DNA from: Halovenus salina
Lineage (GTDB): Archaea; Halobacteriota; Halobacteria; Halobacteriales; Haloarculaceae
Direction of reading: 5' to 3'
Length of the DNA stretch: 64,000 nt
Assembly (NCBI RefSeq): GCF_026410925.1
Contig: NZ_CP112973.1
Coordinates: 124,001 to 188,000 of the forward strand
Under the pieces are notes generated by a model that was not told where the DNA came from, searched no databases, and saw only the letters and a program-made list of their open reading frames with translations. The translations under genes and the position numbers were made by a program. Below, piece by piece: positions 26,391 to 35,447 of the stretch (its first letter is position 1; each line of letters begins with the position of its first letter).

Positions 26391-27861
26391 TTCGGTACTT
26401 CACGAACGAGTCGACACAGCGTGATCTGAACGCCACAAACGAATCACTTTCTGTATGATTTTGGGGGAGATTCTCGCAACCACTGTGAAAGAACGGACGG
26501 CAGAAACGAGCTACCACACCAAACGGACGAGAACAGGCAATTTTACGCCGGTGCTGCAGAGAGCTGTCGCTGACGGATCCTCGGACAGGCCGTGGGCTGA
26601 CCGCGGTCAGCCCGCGGCTGCCACCGAGCCGTACGTCTCAGGAACACCCACACCGTTCGCCTCGACGTACCAGCGTCGCTCTAACTCGTCTTCGAGTTCG
26701 TTCCGAATCCAGTCACAGAACGTCTTGAACGTGAACTCCTCCGGGAGGTCGCGCCCGCCCCGCCGCGGGCGGGCGACGACCGCCCATCGGAGCACGAGCC
26801 ACAGATTCTCCAGCAGTGCCGCGACGAGCATTATCGCAAATCGCACGACGGGATCACGCGTTGTCGTGATCCCTCGTGCTTGCCGAAGCAACCGGTAACT
26901 CGTCTCGATGCCTGAGCGTTTCCTGTAGAGGCGTTCGACTTTCTTCGGTGACTTTTCAGCAACGCCACAGGCGACGTAGCCCCGAACAACCTCTCCGTGT
27001 TTGCCACGGTCGCCATTCTGGTAGGAGACTGCGACCGCGAGCGGGATCTGAAGCTCCCGCTCGCTGTCCTTGTACATGCGATAGGTCGTCATGTACGACT
27101 TGTGTACGTCGAGTTTGTCCTTCATGCGCTCACCTTTCTTGGGAACGTGAACGACCGTTGCAGCGATCTCACGGGAACGGCGGATGACGCGTTCGTTGTA
27201 GAACCCGCTGTCGGCAAGCAGGAGGTCGATTTCGAAGGGATAGTTCTCGACGCGGGCGAGCACGCGCTCGACCGCGTCGGCCTCGTCTTCGTCGTTGCGG
27301 ACGTACGTCATCGCCAGCGTCACTGGCTTTTCGTTGGAAACGATGTACGCCGTACAGTATCGGTGACACGTTGTGGTCCCATCTTTGGGGGACATTGAAC
27401 AGAGTTCGCCTTCATCGGCGTAGTGATCGCCGTGGTAGGGGTTATCGATAAAGTCGATGGAGACGATTCTCGACCGGTCAGCGTCGAGAATCGTCATAGC
27501 TAGGCGAGCGAGTAGGAGGTTAGCGACGAATTCGAGCCACTGCCGATTGAGTGTATGTAGCCACGTCAAGACGGTGTCGTCGCATGGTGTTCCGTCGGTG
27601 TCCTTGCAGGTTTCCCAAATCGAGGTCTGATTGGTGCAGGCCAAAATGACGACGAGCCAGATATCGCCGGGGTCGAGGGGGCTCCCCTCGACACCCGGCA
27701 ACGGGAGTGGAGTGATGACCTCTTCCGCTACGTCTTTTACCTCCGACGCCGAAAGATAACCGTCTGGATTGGGGAGCTTGAACACATCCTAATCCAGACA
27801 CTTTCTCGTGGTCAAATCAACGATTCAATCTAACCGATTACGCTGTTCGTGAAGTACCGAA
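26391..27861 (-). mobile_element. ISH3-family element, copy A
   Basis: Terminal inverted repeat TTCGGTACTTCACGAAC at 26391-26407 is matched by its complement at 27845-27861. The insertion lies in the last codons of the histidine kinase; removing it with an AAT duplication restores that gene's C-terminus. It contains one intact transposase on the minus strand. A decayed second copy lies at 61245-62691 in opposite orientation. Confidence 0.88.
26607..27785 (-). CDS. ISH3-family DDE transposase
   Basis: 392 residues. Catalytic residues appear in SIDFIDNPYHGDHYADEGEL (first Asp), FEIDLLLADSGFYNERVI (second Asp) and LYRKRSGIETSYRLLRQARG (Glu of the Y-R-E type motif). Length and order match ISH3-type transposases of haloarchaea. 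It is intact, in contrast to the copy at 61.3 kb, so this copy could supply active enzyme to both. Confidence 0.93.
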   Translation of the reverse strand: MFKLPNPDGYLSASEVKDVAEEVITPLPLPGVEGSPLDPGDIWLVVILACTNQTSIWETCKDTDGTPCDDTVLTWLHTLNRQWLEFVANLLLARLAMTILDADRSRIVSIDFIDNPYHGDHYADEGELCSMSPKDGTTTCHRYCTAYIVSNEKPVTLAMTYVRNDEDEADAVERVLARVENYPFEIDLLLADSGFYNERVIRRSREIAATVVHVPKKGERMKDKLDVHKSYMTTYRMYKDSERELQIPLAVAVSYQNGDRGKHGEVVRGYVACGVAEKSPKKVERLYRKRSGIETSYRLLRQARGITTTRDPVVRFAIMLVAALLENLWLVLRWAVVARPRRGGRDLPEEFTFKTFCDWIRNELEDELERRWYVEANGVGVPETYGSVAAAG

Positions 27862-27983
27862 ATTCGTCTCCCGACACCATCGGGGGAGTAGAGGAAACAA
27901 GAACAGAGTGGACGTGTTTCGGCTGGACGGGGAACTTACGGATTGCTCAGTACAGGTGTGTACTGAACATCACTGTTGCCGAT

Positions 27984-28172
27984 TCACTGGTGTCGGATGA
28001 CGTCCGAGGCGAGTTCAACGATAATCCACACTGGAAGGAGGTACATCAGCAAAATTGCGACGATTCCGATTGCATCTAATACTTGACTGTCGGAGGACCC
28101 GGACGCTGTCTGAATGAAAATCAGAACCACGAACCAGAGGGTGATGGTTTGGACCAATTCGGTTCTTTCCAT
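27984..28172 (-). CDS. Small two-helix membrane protein
   Basis: 62 residues from MERTELVQTITLWFVVLIFIQ; MAMERTE two codons earlier is possible. It has two membrane helices (TITLWFVVLIFIQTA and IGIVAILLMYLLPVWIIVEL) separated by a short loop, with charged ends. It lies alone downstream of the ISH3 element. Similar in plan to the 73-residue protein at 30181. Unknown function. Confidence 0.55.
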   Translation of the reverse strand: MERTELVQTITLWFVVLIFIQTASGSSDSQVLDAIGIVAILLMYLLPVWIIVELASDVIRHQ

Positions 28173-28310
28173 TGCCACACGAAGGATGAAATTATGAGTC
28201 TAAGTACTTTCTGATCAGTAGACGATCTGTATTGATTTCGATCGGGATGCGTGCAGCAGACCAGTGATCAAACCAAATTGGTTTTTGAGACGGGAAACGA
28301 TGTGCCAAGT

Positions 28311-28517
28311 ATGCCCTCTGAGACGGTTTGTCCAGATTGTGGGGAGCCACTAGAGCAGATGGAGCTCCAAGGGACCGACGCCGTTGGTGAACTCTCTATT
28401 GTTTCACAGACGGAAGACGACGGATTTCTTAGTAGCATGCGAGCGGATGAAATCCTTACGCCGGTTCCATACGTGTGTCCCGAATGCCGACGAACCCTGA
28501 TCTACGCCGAAGGGTAA
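28311..28517 (+). CDS. Small zinc-ribbon protein
   Basis: 68 residues from MPSETVCPDCGEPLEQMEL; an in-frame GTG 60 bp upstream would add 20 residues. Two CPxC knuckles, CPDCGEP and VCPECRRTLIY, frame a central acidic segment (VSQTEDDGFLSSMRADEIL), so one zinc is expected. Small haloarchaeal zinc-ribbon proteins of this plan are widespread and mostly uncharacterised. No operon partner is obvious. Confidence 0.7.
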   Translation: MPSETVCPDCGEPLEQMELQGTDAVGELSIVSQTEDDGFLSSMRADEILTPVPYVCPECRRTLIYAEG

Positions 28518-28883
28518 TCAATATCCCGGTCACCTGCACTGACCATCTCCGGCGTGCTGTTCGAGTTGTGTAAGAAGTCGTCATTCACTCAATAGCGCTG
28601 TGAAGTGACCGTCACCTCGGGATTAATGCAGCACCACGACGAGCCAAACCGTCGTCCGGTCCGTCGGTGGGTTCGACCGCGCCATTTCGTACTCGGTGAC
28701 AAACGTGTCCTCGTGTGCTCAGTGATGAACCGCTGTACTACAACGTCAAGCGGGCCGTCAAACAGTGAATTCTACCGCTTTATGGCGATGTAACACAGCC
28801 TCTGACAGACACCGGGAGTGTGCTGTGGACTCGCTACATACCTGTGGCTAACGGCGAAAACAGGGCAACAGGGGGAGGACCGG

Positions 28884-29513
28884 TCAGAACGCCAAAAGCG
28901 GGACAAGATCGGCCACGAGCTGCCCAACGGTGCCGATAAAGCGGTCGTCGATGTAGCCGTCGCGGTTGTGGTCTTCCGGAATCCAGATCTGACTGTCGTC
29001 GTTCCGGTCGCTCTCAGAACTGATGTCCGTTGAGTCGTTGTTCGGTGTCGGCTGGGTCGGTGACGTGGACTTGTCCGGCACCGGTTCGATGTGGATGGTA
29101 CCGTTGCCGACGTCATCCCCGTTCGCAGGCGCGTCGTTGCACGGCGAGTCTGCCCCGACGAGGCAGATACCGGCATCGCTGCCGGATTCTGCATCGGAGT
29201 CGTCACCCTGGAAGCGCTCGTCGATCTCACCGTCGCCGTCCTGGTCTTCCGGAATACCCATCCGACCGTCGTCAGCATCGGTGTCGTCACCAATGTGCTC
29301 ACTGTCGTTTGTATTAGTATCATTGGCGTCCTCGGGAGCGTCGTTGCACGGCGAATCCGCGCCGACAAGGCAGATGCCGACATCGCCGCCGTCGTCCGAG
29401 GCGTCGTTTGCTGTGATGTTCGTGCTCGCGTCGCCGGCGGCGGCGGTTGCGCCACCGGTAGCGACGAGCAACAGTGCGAAGACCGTCAGGAGCGGTATCA
29501 GTTTCCGTCGCAT
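28884..29513 (-). CDS. Secreted acidic protein with duplicated Cys motif and Ca-binding-like loops
   Basis: 209 residues from MRRKLIPLLTVFALLLVATG, a Sec-type signal peptide ending near GGATAAAG. The mature part contains two identical 15-residue units, GICLVGADSPCNDAP (near residues 46 and 118). Each is followed by a loop of dockerin/thrombospondin-3 type: PEDQDGDGEIDERF and PEDHNRDGYIDDRF. The D-x-D-x-D-G-x-x-D spacing suggests calcium binding, and the two Cys of each unit probably form a disulfide. The tail is Thr/Pro/Asn-rich. The C-terminus (VADLVPLLAF) is hydrophobic but short. Extracellular role, unknown partner. Confidence 0.75.
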   Translation of the reverse strand: MRRKLIPLLTVFALLLVATGGATAAAGDASTNITANDASDDGGDVGICLVGADSPCNDAPEDANDTNTNDSEHIGDDTDADDGRMGIPEDQDGDGEIDERFQGDDSDAESGSDAGICLVGADSPCNDAPANGDDVGNGTIHIEPVPDKSTSPTQPTPNNDSTDISSESDRNDDSQIWIPEDHNRDGYIDDRFIGTVGQLVADLVPLLAF

Positions 29514-29790
29514 TGCATGTACACCTACAGACACCATATAAAAACCGGCAGCGTAAATTCAAACGTCGGTTTCAGTTGCTTCGGACGTTTTACTGAAATG
29601 GTACGCACGCGAACGGCATCAGAACGGTCCGGCAAACTGTGCCTGACGCGCGGGGTTACGTCTCCCGACCGGACGTGCCGAGGCCGGTGCTGAGAGAAAC
29701 CGCGGCGGCATGCGCCGCTGCGTATTCCGGACGGCAGCGTACGTTGGACGGATATCGGCTGTAACGTGGACACGGGTTGATTGGCGTCGT

Positions 29791-30069
29791 CTACGCCAGC
29801 GCAATCCCGGCACCGACCGCGAGACTCGTCACCGCAAGGCCGACAAGCGCGACTGTTGTCCGGTCTTGGTATCCGTCGAGGTCGTCACCAGAGTCGAATC
29901 CACGGCCGGTCAGAACGCCGAGGCCGACAGCGACCGCGGAGAGACCACCGGTGAGCGCCAGTGTCGCCCAGGGTTCGAGTCCATGTTGTGCGACTTCTCG
30001 TGCAGCCGTCCCAGCGAGCAGCACGCCAGTTGCTATCGGGGCCGCGGCTGTCGCGTTGTTGGAGGGCAT
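29791..30069 (-). CDS. Small membrane protein, three predicted helices
   Basis: 92 residues from MPSNNATAAAPIATGVLLAG; a 48-codon upstream extension has poor composition and is rejected. Helices are predicted at APIATGVLLAGTAA, LALTGGLSAVAVGLGVL and TTVALVGLAVTSLAVGAGIAL, with a charged loop GRGFDSGDDLDGYQDR between the second and third. No known family. It belongs to a local run of small membrane or secreted genes. Confidence 0.5.
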   Translation of the reverse strand: MPSNNATAAAPIATGVLLAGTAAREVAQHGLEPWATLALTGGLSAVAVGLGVLTGRGFDSGDDLDGYQDRTTVALVGLAVTSLAVGAGIALA

Positions 30070-30180
30070 CAATCGAATTTCCAACACGATTCTCAAAAAT
30101 GTGACGGTGCCGTTCCGAGGACAGGGCTCCGTACAGGATCCACACTCATCAGAAAACATTTCAGCTTCTGAGGAATAATT

Positions 30181-30402
30181 ATGATGATGTCCTCCACCAG
30201 TGATATACCGCAATGGCGTGAGGTGATGATGCTTATTTTACTGAGTGTGGTCTTTGCGTCACTTCAGTGGAATGCGCTACAGGACCTCAGTTCCAACGGA
30301 CCAACGGCAGTCAACACGTTCGTGGATGTTTCATTGTTAGTTCTCTTGGGTATCACTGTCATAGGCACGATATACGAAACCCTACAGATGAGAACAAATT
30401 GA
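30181..30402 (+). CDS. Small membrane protein, two helices
   Basis: 73 residues; MMMSS or MSS starts are equivalent. Two hydrophobic helices (VMMLILLSVVFASLQW and VSLLVLLGITVIGTIYE) are separated by a polar loop. It is divergent from the preceding gene, with about 110 bp between their starts. Unknown function; real by hydropathy and codon pattern, but too short for firm judgement. Confidence 0.5.
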   Translation: MMMSSTSDIPQWREVMMLILLSVVFASLQWNALQDLSSNGPTAVNTFVDVSLLVLLGITVIGTIYETLQMRTN

Positions 30403-30605
30403 GGACTTCGCAAATACAGTCGTACCAGCCAGTCCAGACAAACCCCCTCAAGTTAACGAGTCTGTCTTGCTGACTTCACCCTCTGGACTGACCGAGAACA
30501 GTTGATCGAATAACTCGGTACTAGCGCGTTCCACTCGGTAGACGGGGTGTCACCCAACAGCGGACACTCCGGAAACGTGGTGTGTGGTCCGCGTGGGGCA
30601 TCGCA
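30403..30605. other. Intergenic region, no gene
   Basis: Together with the sites at 30606 and 30714 this is a 414-bp gene-free stretch between the small membrane protein and the CNNM-type gene. An 87-codon minus-strand frame across it is Cys/His-rich and not credible. Apart from the two palindromes I see only a TATA-like tact-atc-tta region just before 30817. Confidence 0.5.
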
Positions 30606-30656
30606 GCCTTATGTAACAAATCGTCCGGGTAGTGAGGATATCTGTTACATAAGAAC
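30606..30656 (+). repeat. 51-bp inverted-repeat site, copy 1
   Basis: GCCTTATGTAAC, a 26-bp spacer, then GTTACATAAGAAC. The inner arms CTTATGTAAC/GTTACATAAG are a perfect 10-bp inverted repeat, and the outer flanks GC and AAC are not symmetric. The same arrangement, with the same 26-bp spacer length but unrelated spacer sequence, occurs reverse-complemented at 63328-63378. No coding content. Confidence 0.7.
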
Positions 30657-30713
30657 TGTCTACTGTCGCAGGTTCTCGCGGAGTCACCTATCAGTCTTCC
30701 ACTAGAACTGCAG

Positions 30714-30740
30714 TGCAAGATGGACAGCACGAGTCTTGCA
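30714..30740 (+). repeat. Perfect copy of the 27-bp palindrome family
   Basis: TGCAAGAtggacagcacgagTCTTGCA has 7-bp perfect arms. It ends 77 bp before the start of the CNNM-type gene at 30817. An identically spaced palindrome is at 51726-51752. Confidence 0.6.
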
Positions 30741-30816
30741 GTCTGGCAGATAAAACGACAGTGTTTCTCTTCTGATTTGGACACTATCTTATGTCCGGTA
30801 CTAGTATGGCCAGCCG

Positions 30817-31884
30817 ATGGAACCGCTTGAAATCGGTTTGCGGATTCTTGGTGGTATCATCCTGATCGGGGTGAACGCCTATTTCGTTGCAGTCGAATTT
30901 GCGCTGACCCGTGTGAGACAGTTCCCGAAATCGGAGTTCAACACGCCCGGGCTTGAACTCGCGTGGGAGATGACCAACGATTTGGAGTTCTATCTGACGA
31001 CGTGCCAAGTCTGGATTTCCGGAACGAGTATCGCGCTGGGTATTATTGCTGAACCCGGACTGGCAGCGCTCTTTGAACCGCTGTTTGCGAACACCACGCT
31101 TGCCTCAGTCGGCGCTGGCTCGCTCCTTGGATTCCTGATTATCAATTTAGTCCATCTCACACACGGCGAGCAAACGCCAACATATCTTGGCGTCGAACGT
31201 TCCAAACAAGTTGCCCGCTACGGCGCCCGACCGCTGTACTGGTTCGCCAAAATACTCGCTCCGGCTATCTGGGTTGGCGACTCGATTGCAAAGGCAACAC
31301 TGGGACTGTTCGGCATCAAAATGACCCAATCATGGACAGAAACCAATGAGGAAATCATCGAGACTCGGGCAGAACTCCGAAACAAGCTTGGGTCGGTACT
31401 TGAAGAAGGCGAGTTGCCAGATGAACGCCGTGAGGAAATTATGAATGCCTTGACTATCGGCGAACAGTCGGTGAGAGAGGTTATGATTGCCCGTGAAGAC
31501 ATCGTGGCACTCTCAACCGAGGACGATCCCGAATCGAACTTTCAGAAGTTAGAAGAGCATCCCCACACGCGGTATCCACTGATTGGTGAGGATCTGACCG
31601 AGTTCCGCGGTGTCGTTTACAGTCCGGCCCTCTTTAATCACCGTGAGAAACTGTCCAGCGACAATGCTGCATTCACTGACCTCGCGGCACCGACAATGAC
31701 ACTCTCGACCGATACTGACGTGAGCGATGCGATCGATCAGTTCCAGACAGAGCGCCAAGAGCTTGCGCTTGTAATCGAAGACGGCGAGGTAGTTGGACTC
31801 GTAACGGTCACTGATCTTCTTGAGACAATTATTGGCGATATCGAAGATCCACTTGACCAAGACGACCCAGCTGTCCTCGATTAG
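30817..31884 (+). CDS. CNNM/CorC-HlyC-type membrane protein with CBS pair
   Basis: 355 residues. A DUF21/CNNM transmembrane domain covers residues 1-200, with helices at ILGGIILIGVNAYFVAVEFAL, TTCQVWISGTSIALGIIAEP, GAGSLLGFLIINLVHLTHGE and AKILAPAIWVGDSIA. A CBS pair follows (IGEQSVREVMIAREDIVAL, then VSDAIDQFQTERQELALVIEDGEVVGLVTVTDLLETIIGDIEDP). Family members are implicated in magnesium or other divalent cation export. It ends shortly after the CBS pair and lacks the C-terminal CorC_HlyC domain. A second, broken member of the family is at 33551-36059. Confidence 0.88.
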   Translation: MEPLEIGLRILGGIILIGVNAYFVAVEFALTRVRQFPKSEFNTPGLELAWEMTNDLEFYLTTCQVWISGTSIALGIIAEPGLAALFEPLFANTTLASVGAGSLLGFLIINLVHLTHGEQTPTYLGVERSKQVARYGARPLYWFAKILAPAIWVGDSIAKATLGLFGIKMTQSWTETNEEIIETRAELRNKLGSVLEEGELPDERREEIMNALTIGEQSVREVMIAREDIVALSTEDDPESNFQKLEEHPHTRYPLIGEDLTEFRGVVYSPALFNHREKLSSDNAAFTDLAAPTMTLSTDTDVSDAIDQFQTERQELALVIEDGEVVGLVTVTDLLETIIGDIEDPLDQDDPAVLD

Positions 31885-31939
31885 ACATACGTGAGTCGAT
31901 TTGGGTGGGTGGCGACTCGCTCTGATTCTGTCGTTCATT

Positions 31940-32240
31940 GACATCCTCCCCGCCCTGAAGGGCGAGGTCTCCCAAGCGTTGGGATATTAGGGTTTGCAGT
32001 CTCCCTGTTCTCTCGGTGTGAACCGTCCGCTCTCACGGTTGAACAGGAAGACTCCAGGCTGTGCCAACCAGCCGTTACTCATATCCTCCGTCGGGAGACT
32101 CTGAGTTATCTTTCTGCGAATATTCACCGCACCGTTCACGCCCGCATTCATCGTCGTCTCGCACGACTCACAGACGTACAGACCGCGCTCCACGCGGTTG
32201 CTCTCTCGAATCTGCCCGCAACACGAACACGTCTATCGCT
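31940..32240 (-). pseudogene. TnpB C-terminal remnant with IS200/IS605 right end
   Basis: Minus-strand translation gives CSCCGQIRESNRVERGLYVCESC then AGVNGAVNIRRKI, the zinc finger and last RuvC Asp region of a TnpB, followed by its variable tail and stop at 31987. Beyond it, GACATCCTCCCCGCCCTGAA with its GGGCGAGG complement is a typical right-end hairpin. The N-terminal four-fifths of tnpB is missing. Confidence 0.75.
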
Positions 32241-32367
32241 GCATCAGTGTTCACCAGCCTGCTGTTCACCGTTCTGGTGTAAAGAGATGTAGGCCATCAC
32301 GTGAAAGCGGTGAGTCCCAACACTGACAACAGCGTCAGTTTTAGTATTGCAGTGCCAACGTCGAACT

Positions 32368-32496
32368 ATGGCAGAGAACCCAGACACCGACGAGCCGACC
32401 ACTGAGGTCGGTTTGCTCTCGTTAATACTGTTGGTCACGGCTGTGTTGGTCGTCGTACTCGGAGGTGTAGTCGGCTATATCGTAGCGACTACGTAA
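32368..32496 (+). CDS. 42-residue single-helix membrane protein
   Basis: ATG at 32368 gives MAENPDTDEPTTEVGLLSLI, then one long hydrophobic helix (LLVTAVLVVVLGGVVGYIVA) and a TAA at 32494. It has an acidic N-terminus outside the helix. Too short for automatic callers. A small tail-anchored or sec-dependent peptide; function unknown. It lies between a TnpB remnant and the UspA gene. Confidence 0.5.
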   Translation: MAENPDTDEPTTEVGLLSLILLVTAVLVVVLGGVVGYIVATT

Positions 32497-32566
32497 CAGT
32501 TCCCCCCAGCCGTGCAGACCGTCGGGTCACATAACGAACCTGCTGTGACCAGTTGACCGTCGTATG

Positions 32567-33436
32567 TCACTCCGAGTCCGCGATGGTCATCACAGGAACG
32601 GGTGCGGAGCGAACCGTTTTTTCTGCCACGCTTCCGAGAAGAATGCGGTCAGTCCCGCGTTTTCCGGTCGTCCCCATCCCGACAGCGTCTATTTCGTGTG
32701 ATTCGATACTCTCCAGTATTTCCTCGACGGGTGAGCCGTATTCGATGTGGCGGACAGTGTTCGCCACTCCGCAGGCGTTGGCCTGTGAGACGACAGTTTC
32801 GACAGCGTCGGTCGTGGCTTGTTCGCTCTCCGTCTCGGACGCCGTCGGACGGACATCCGCTTCACCGACGGTATCGTCTACGACAGACAGGACGTGTACA
32901 GTCGCATCTAGCGCCGCCGCGAGTTCGATCAGCGACTTCGCAGCGTGTGTCGCTGCGGTACTCCCGTCGGTCGGGATGAGGATGTTCTCGTAAGGGAACA
33001 CCAGTTGTTCGTCGGGTTGCATGCGGACTGTGAGTACGGGAACCGACGAGAGACGGACGACCTTCTCAGAAACACTTCCGAGGAGATATCGTGAAACACC
33101 CTCACGGCCGTGGGTTGGCATCACAACGAGGTCTTGGTTGTATCGCTCGGCGTAGTCGACGATGGTCGGGGCTGGATTACCCTGGACGACGTCTGTCTTG
33201 TACCTGTTCCCGAGGGTGTCAAGTGTTTTTGCGGCCTCCTCAAGAATATCTTCGCCTTGTCGTTCGAGGACATCGACAGTCTGGCCTTCGACGACCGTGA
33301 CACTGTCACGCGCGGTATCGGCAACGTAGATGACGTTGATGGTCGCACCGGCCCAGTGTGCGATCTCGCTGGCGTGGTAGAGTACCTCAGTTGCACCATC
33401 ACTACCGTCGTACGGAAGCAGGATGTTCTCGTACAT
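32567..33436 (-). CDS. Tandem two-domain universal stress protein
   Basis: 289 residues with two full Usp domains. Domain 1 has YENILLPYDGSDGATEVLYHA and ATP-loop VMPTHGREGVSRYLLGSVSEKVVR. Domain 2 has YENILIPTDGSTAATHAAKSL and GMGTTGKRGTDRILLGSVAEKTVRSA. Both loops keep the G-x2-G-x9-G-S/T nucleotide-binding pattern, unlike the two single-domain Usp proteins in this window. Tandem Usp proteins are common stress-responsive proteins in haloarchaea. Confidence 0.93.
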   Translation of the reverse strand: MYENILLPYDGSDGATEVLYHASEIAHWAGATINVIYVADTARDSVTVVEGQTVDVLERQGEDILEEAAKTLDTLGNRYKTDVVQGNPAPTIVDYAERYNQDLVVMPTHGREGVSRYLLGSVSEKVVRLSSVPVLTVRMQPDEQLVFPYENILIPTDGSTAATHAAKSLIELAAALDATVHVLSVVDDTVGEADVRPTASETESEQATTDAVETVVSQANACGVANTVRHIEYGSPVEEILESIESHEIDAVGMGTTGKRGTDRILLGSVAEKTVRSAPVPVMTIADSE

Positions 33437-34325
33437 TTGTCTGTGTCCTGGTTCGTCATCTGTTCCCCTAATAGTTTGTACCGTCTCTCTATGAGACTCC
33501 CTTCCTGCTGTCGACGCCTCGCAGAGGCGACTCCAGCCGAGATACTGTGGTCAATCGGCGTCGTTCTCGTCCGGTATGTCTTCGTCGACTGCGCCGACAG
33601 TGTCGCGGTCGACTGTCACCCTGACTTTCTGGATACGGGTGTTTTCCACCTGTTCAGCTCGAAGCGTGACGTTCTCGTAGTCGAACTCCTCGTCCTGTTC
33701 AACGAGCCGGCCTGCAAGGTTGAACACAAAGCCTGCGATGCTCTCGAACTCCTCGCCTTCTGGGAGTACGATGTCGAGCGCTTCGTTGATTTCCTCGATG
33801 TTAACCTCGCCGTTCACAAGGATAGTATCGTCACCGGCGAATTGAATCGGCGTTTCCTCGTCACCCGCTAGTATCTCACCGACTATCTCTTCGGTCATGT
33901 CTTCCATCGTGATGAGACCCTCAGTGGCACCGAACTCGTCGACCACGATGACCATGTGCAGTCGATTCTCGCGCATCTCGGAGAAGAGTGTATCGACGTT
34001 CTTCGATTCGGGAACGTGAAGCGTCTGACTGGCCTCATTTTCGACCTTGCTGTCGGCGAATTCGTCGTAGTTCGACTCGGTCAAGTCACGGATGTCGAAG
34101 ACACCGACGACGTTGTCGAGCGAGCCCTCATACACCGGGAGACGAGCATGTCCTGACCCGATGCACTTTCTGATTGCTTGCTCAACGGTCGCCTCGCTCG
34201 AAATAGCCGCCATGTCGAGTCGCGGGGTCATCACTTCCTTGGCACTGGCGTCGGTGAACCGCAGAGCACGCTGGAGGCGCTGGCGTTCCTCCTCGTCAAG
34301 GACGCCCTCGCGCCCGCCCGTCTGA

Positions 34326-35447
34326 TAGTGATTAGGCAAGTGATTTGCTTATCGAGATCTTAGAGCCTGTAATGGGTCGGCTTGACGATGTCACGCTCGA
34401 AGAACTCTACAAGCTCAAGGACCAGATCGACGAAGGAAAGCCGCGAGAACGTGTTCTCGCGGCGATCGGCCGCAAGCAAGGCGATCAAATAGACACGCTG
34501 GCTGAGCGCCACGGTGTTGTTACGCGAACGATTCAAAATTGGCTCAATCGGTTCAAGGAACAACCGATTGAGCAAGCTCCTTACGACGCTCCCCGACCAG
34601 GTGGTCCGGCTAAGATCGATGGAGCAGAGCGCGAGCAACTCTTCGAACAACTACAACAGCCACCGACTGAACTCGGCTACGACCAACAAGCTTGGTCAGC
34701 GAAACTTCTGCTTCACCACGTCAAAGAGGAGTATGGCGTCGAATACCACGAAACATACGCGTATGACTTATTGAGAGAGGCCGGGCTGTCCTGTCGGACA
34801 GCACGGCCTCGCCACCACGAGGCCGACCCCCAAGACAAAGCCGAGTTCGAAGACACAGTCGAAAAAAACGCCCCGAACTGAGCGAGAAAACTGTCGTTGT
34901 CGTCGATCAATTCACCAAACACGTTGGCACTGTCTTGCGGCGTGGCTGGTTCCCGATCGGCTCGAATCCAACTGTCGAGACTTCGACTTCGTGGGAGTCG
35001 GTGACAGTGCTGGGCGCTGTCACCGACGATGGCGACAGCTTCTATTGCTGGACGGACGAGAACCTGACCCGGTTCCACGGAATCCGACTGTTAGAAGCGC
35101 TACAAGAGCGCTTCGGTGACGAGTTGGTGGTGTTTCTTGACCGGGCAGGCTACTTCTGGGCACGGGATCTCTGGGAGCACCTCAGCGGCACCCGAGCGAC
35201 CGAAACTGTCGGAGACAGTTCGGTCGCGTGCGTACGTGGTGACGATCTCGAGGTCTGGTACTTCCCGTCGAAGCTTCCCGAATTAAACGCCGTCGAAGGC
35301 TGCTGGGACCAGCTTCAGGAGTGGTTCAAGCATCGACTCGTTCCTGATCTCTCGACGCTGGAAGAGTATCTTCGACAAGGGCTGAGCACGATCAACGAAC
35401 CAGATATTTGGCCATATCTCACCAGCAAATATTTGTCCTAGTCACTA
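34326..35447 (+). mobile_element. IS630-family element, copy B
   Basis: 1,122 bp with the same termini as copy A (TAGTGATTAGG outward-left, CCTAGTCACTA right) and a TGA duplication at 34323-34325 and 35448-35450. It is inserted in the CNNM-type gene. Compared with copy A it has seven rather than six A at the frame junction. Confidence 0.9.
34372..35441 (+). CDS. IS630-family transposase, two frames joined by a slip site
   Basis: Frame 1 (34372-34881) is the HTH part, GRLDDVTLEELYKLK to EFEDTVEKNAPN. Frame 2 continues from about 34866 to 35441 and carries the DDE residues (VVVVDQFTKHVGT, VVFLDRAGYFW, ELNAVEGCWDQLQ). The frames meet at GA[A AAA AAC]G, a canonical A_AAA_AAC heptamer in the right phase for -1 slippage. 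Slippage would give a fused protein EDTVEKK-RPELSEKTVVVVD. The first catalytic Asp lies only in frame 2, so active enzyme requires the fusion. Confidence 0.82.

Larger units (their letters stand above)
23742..27891 (+). pseudogene. GAF-PAS histidine kinase split by IS630 and ISH3
   Basis: Three pieces join into one kinase. Piece 1 (23742-24935) holds a GAF domain (VGFFTRITDGTQKILHATGDH, GLGAYIGAKVIVGGEVYGTACFAD), a PAS (FDSIFRFDTDGMFTYAS) and the H-box (VLRHNVRNEMSVIRTWAE). Piece 2 (26060-26391) supplies the HATPase (VEIALFELVDNAAKHGG, CDDGPGLPNTE, GQGLGLWVSYW). Piece 3 (27864-27891) restores the C-terminus RLPTPSGE and stop. The IS630 left a TCA duplication (24933-24935, 26057-26059); ISH3 left AAT. 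Deleting both insertions restores one continuous frame. Confidence 0.88.

Noticed and set aside
28605-28793. 62-codon plus-strand frame after the zinc-ribbon gene
   Set aside because: Arg/Pro/His-rich with no domain; nothing else supports it.
30521-30784. 87-codon minus-strand frame across the 51-bp and 27-bp sites
   Set aside because: Cys/His-rich without domain, overlaps palindromic non-coding DNA.
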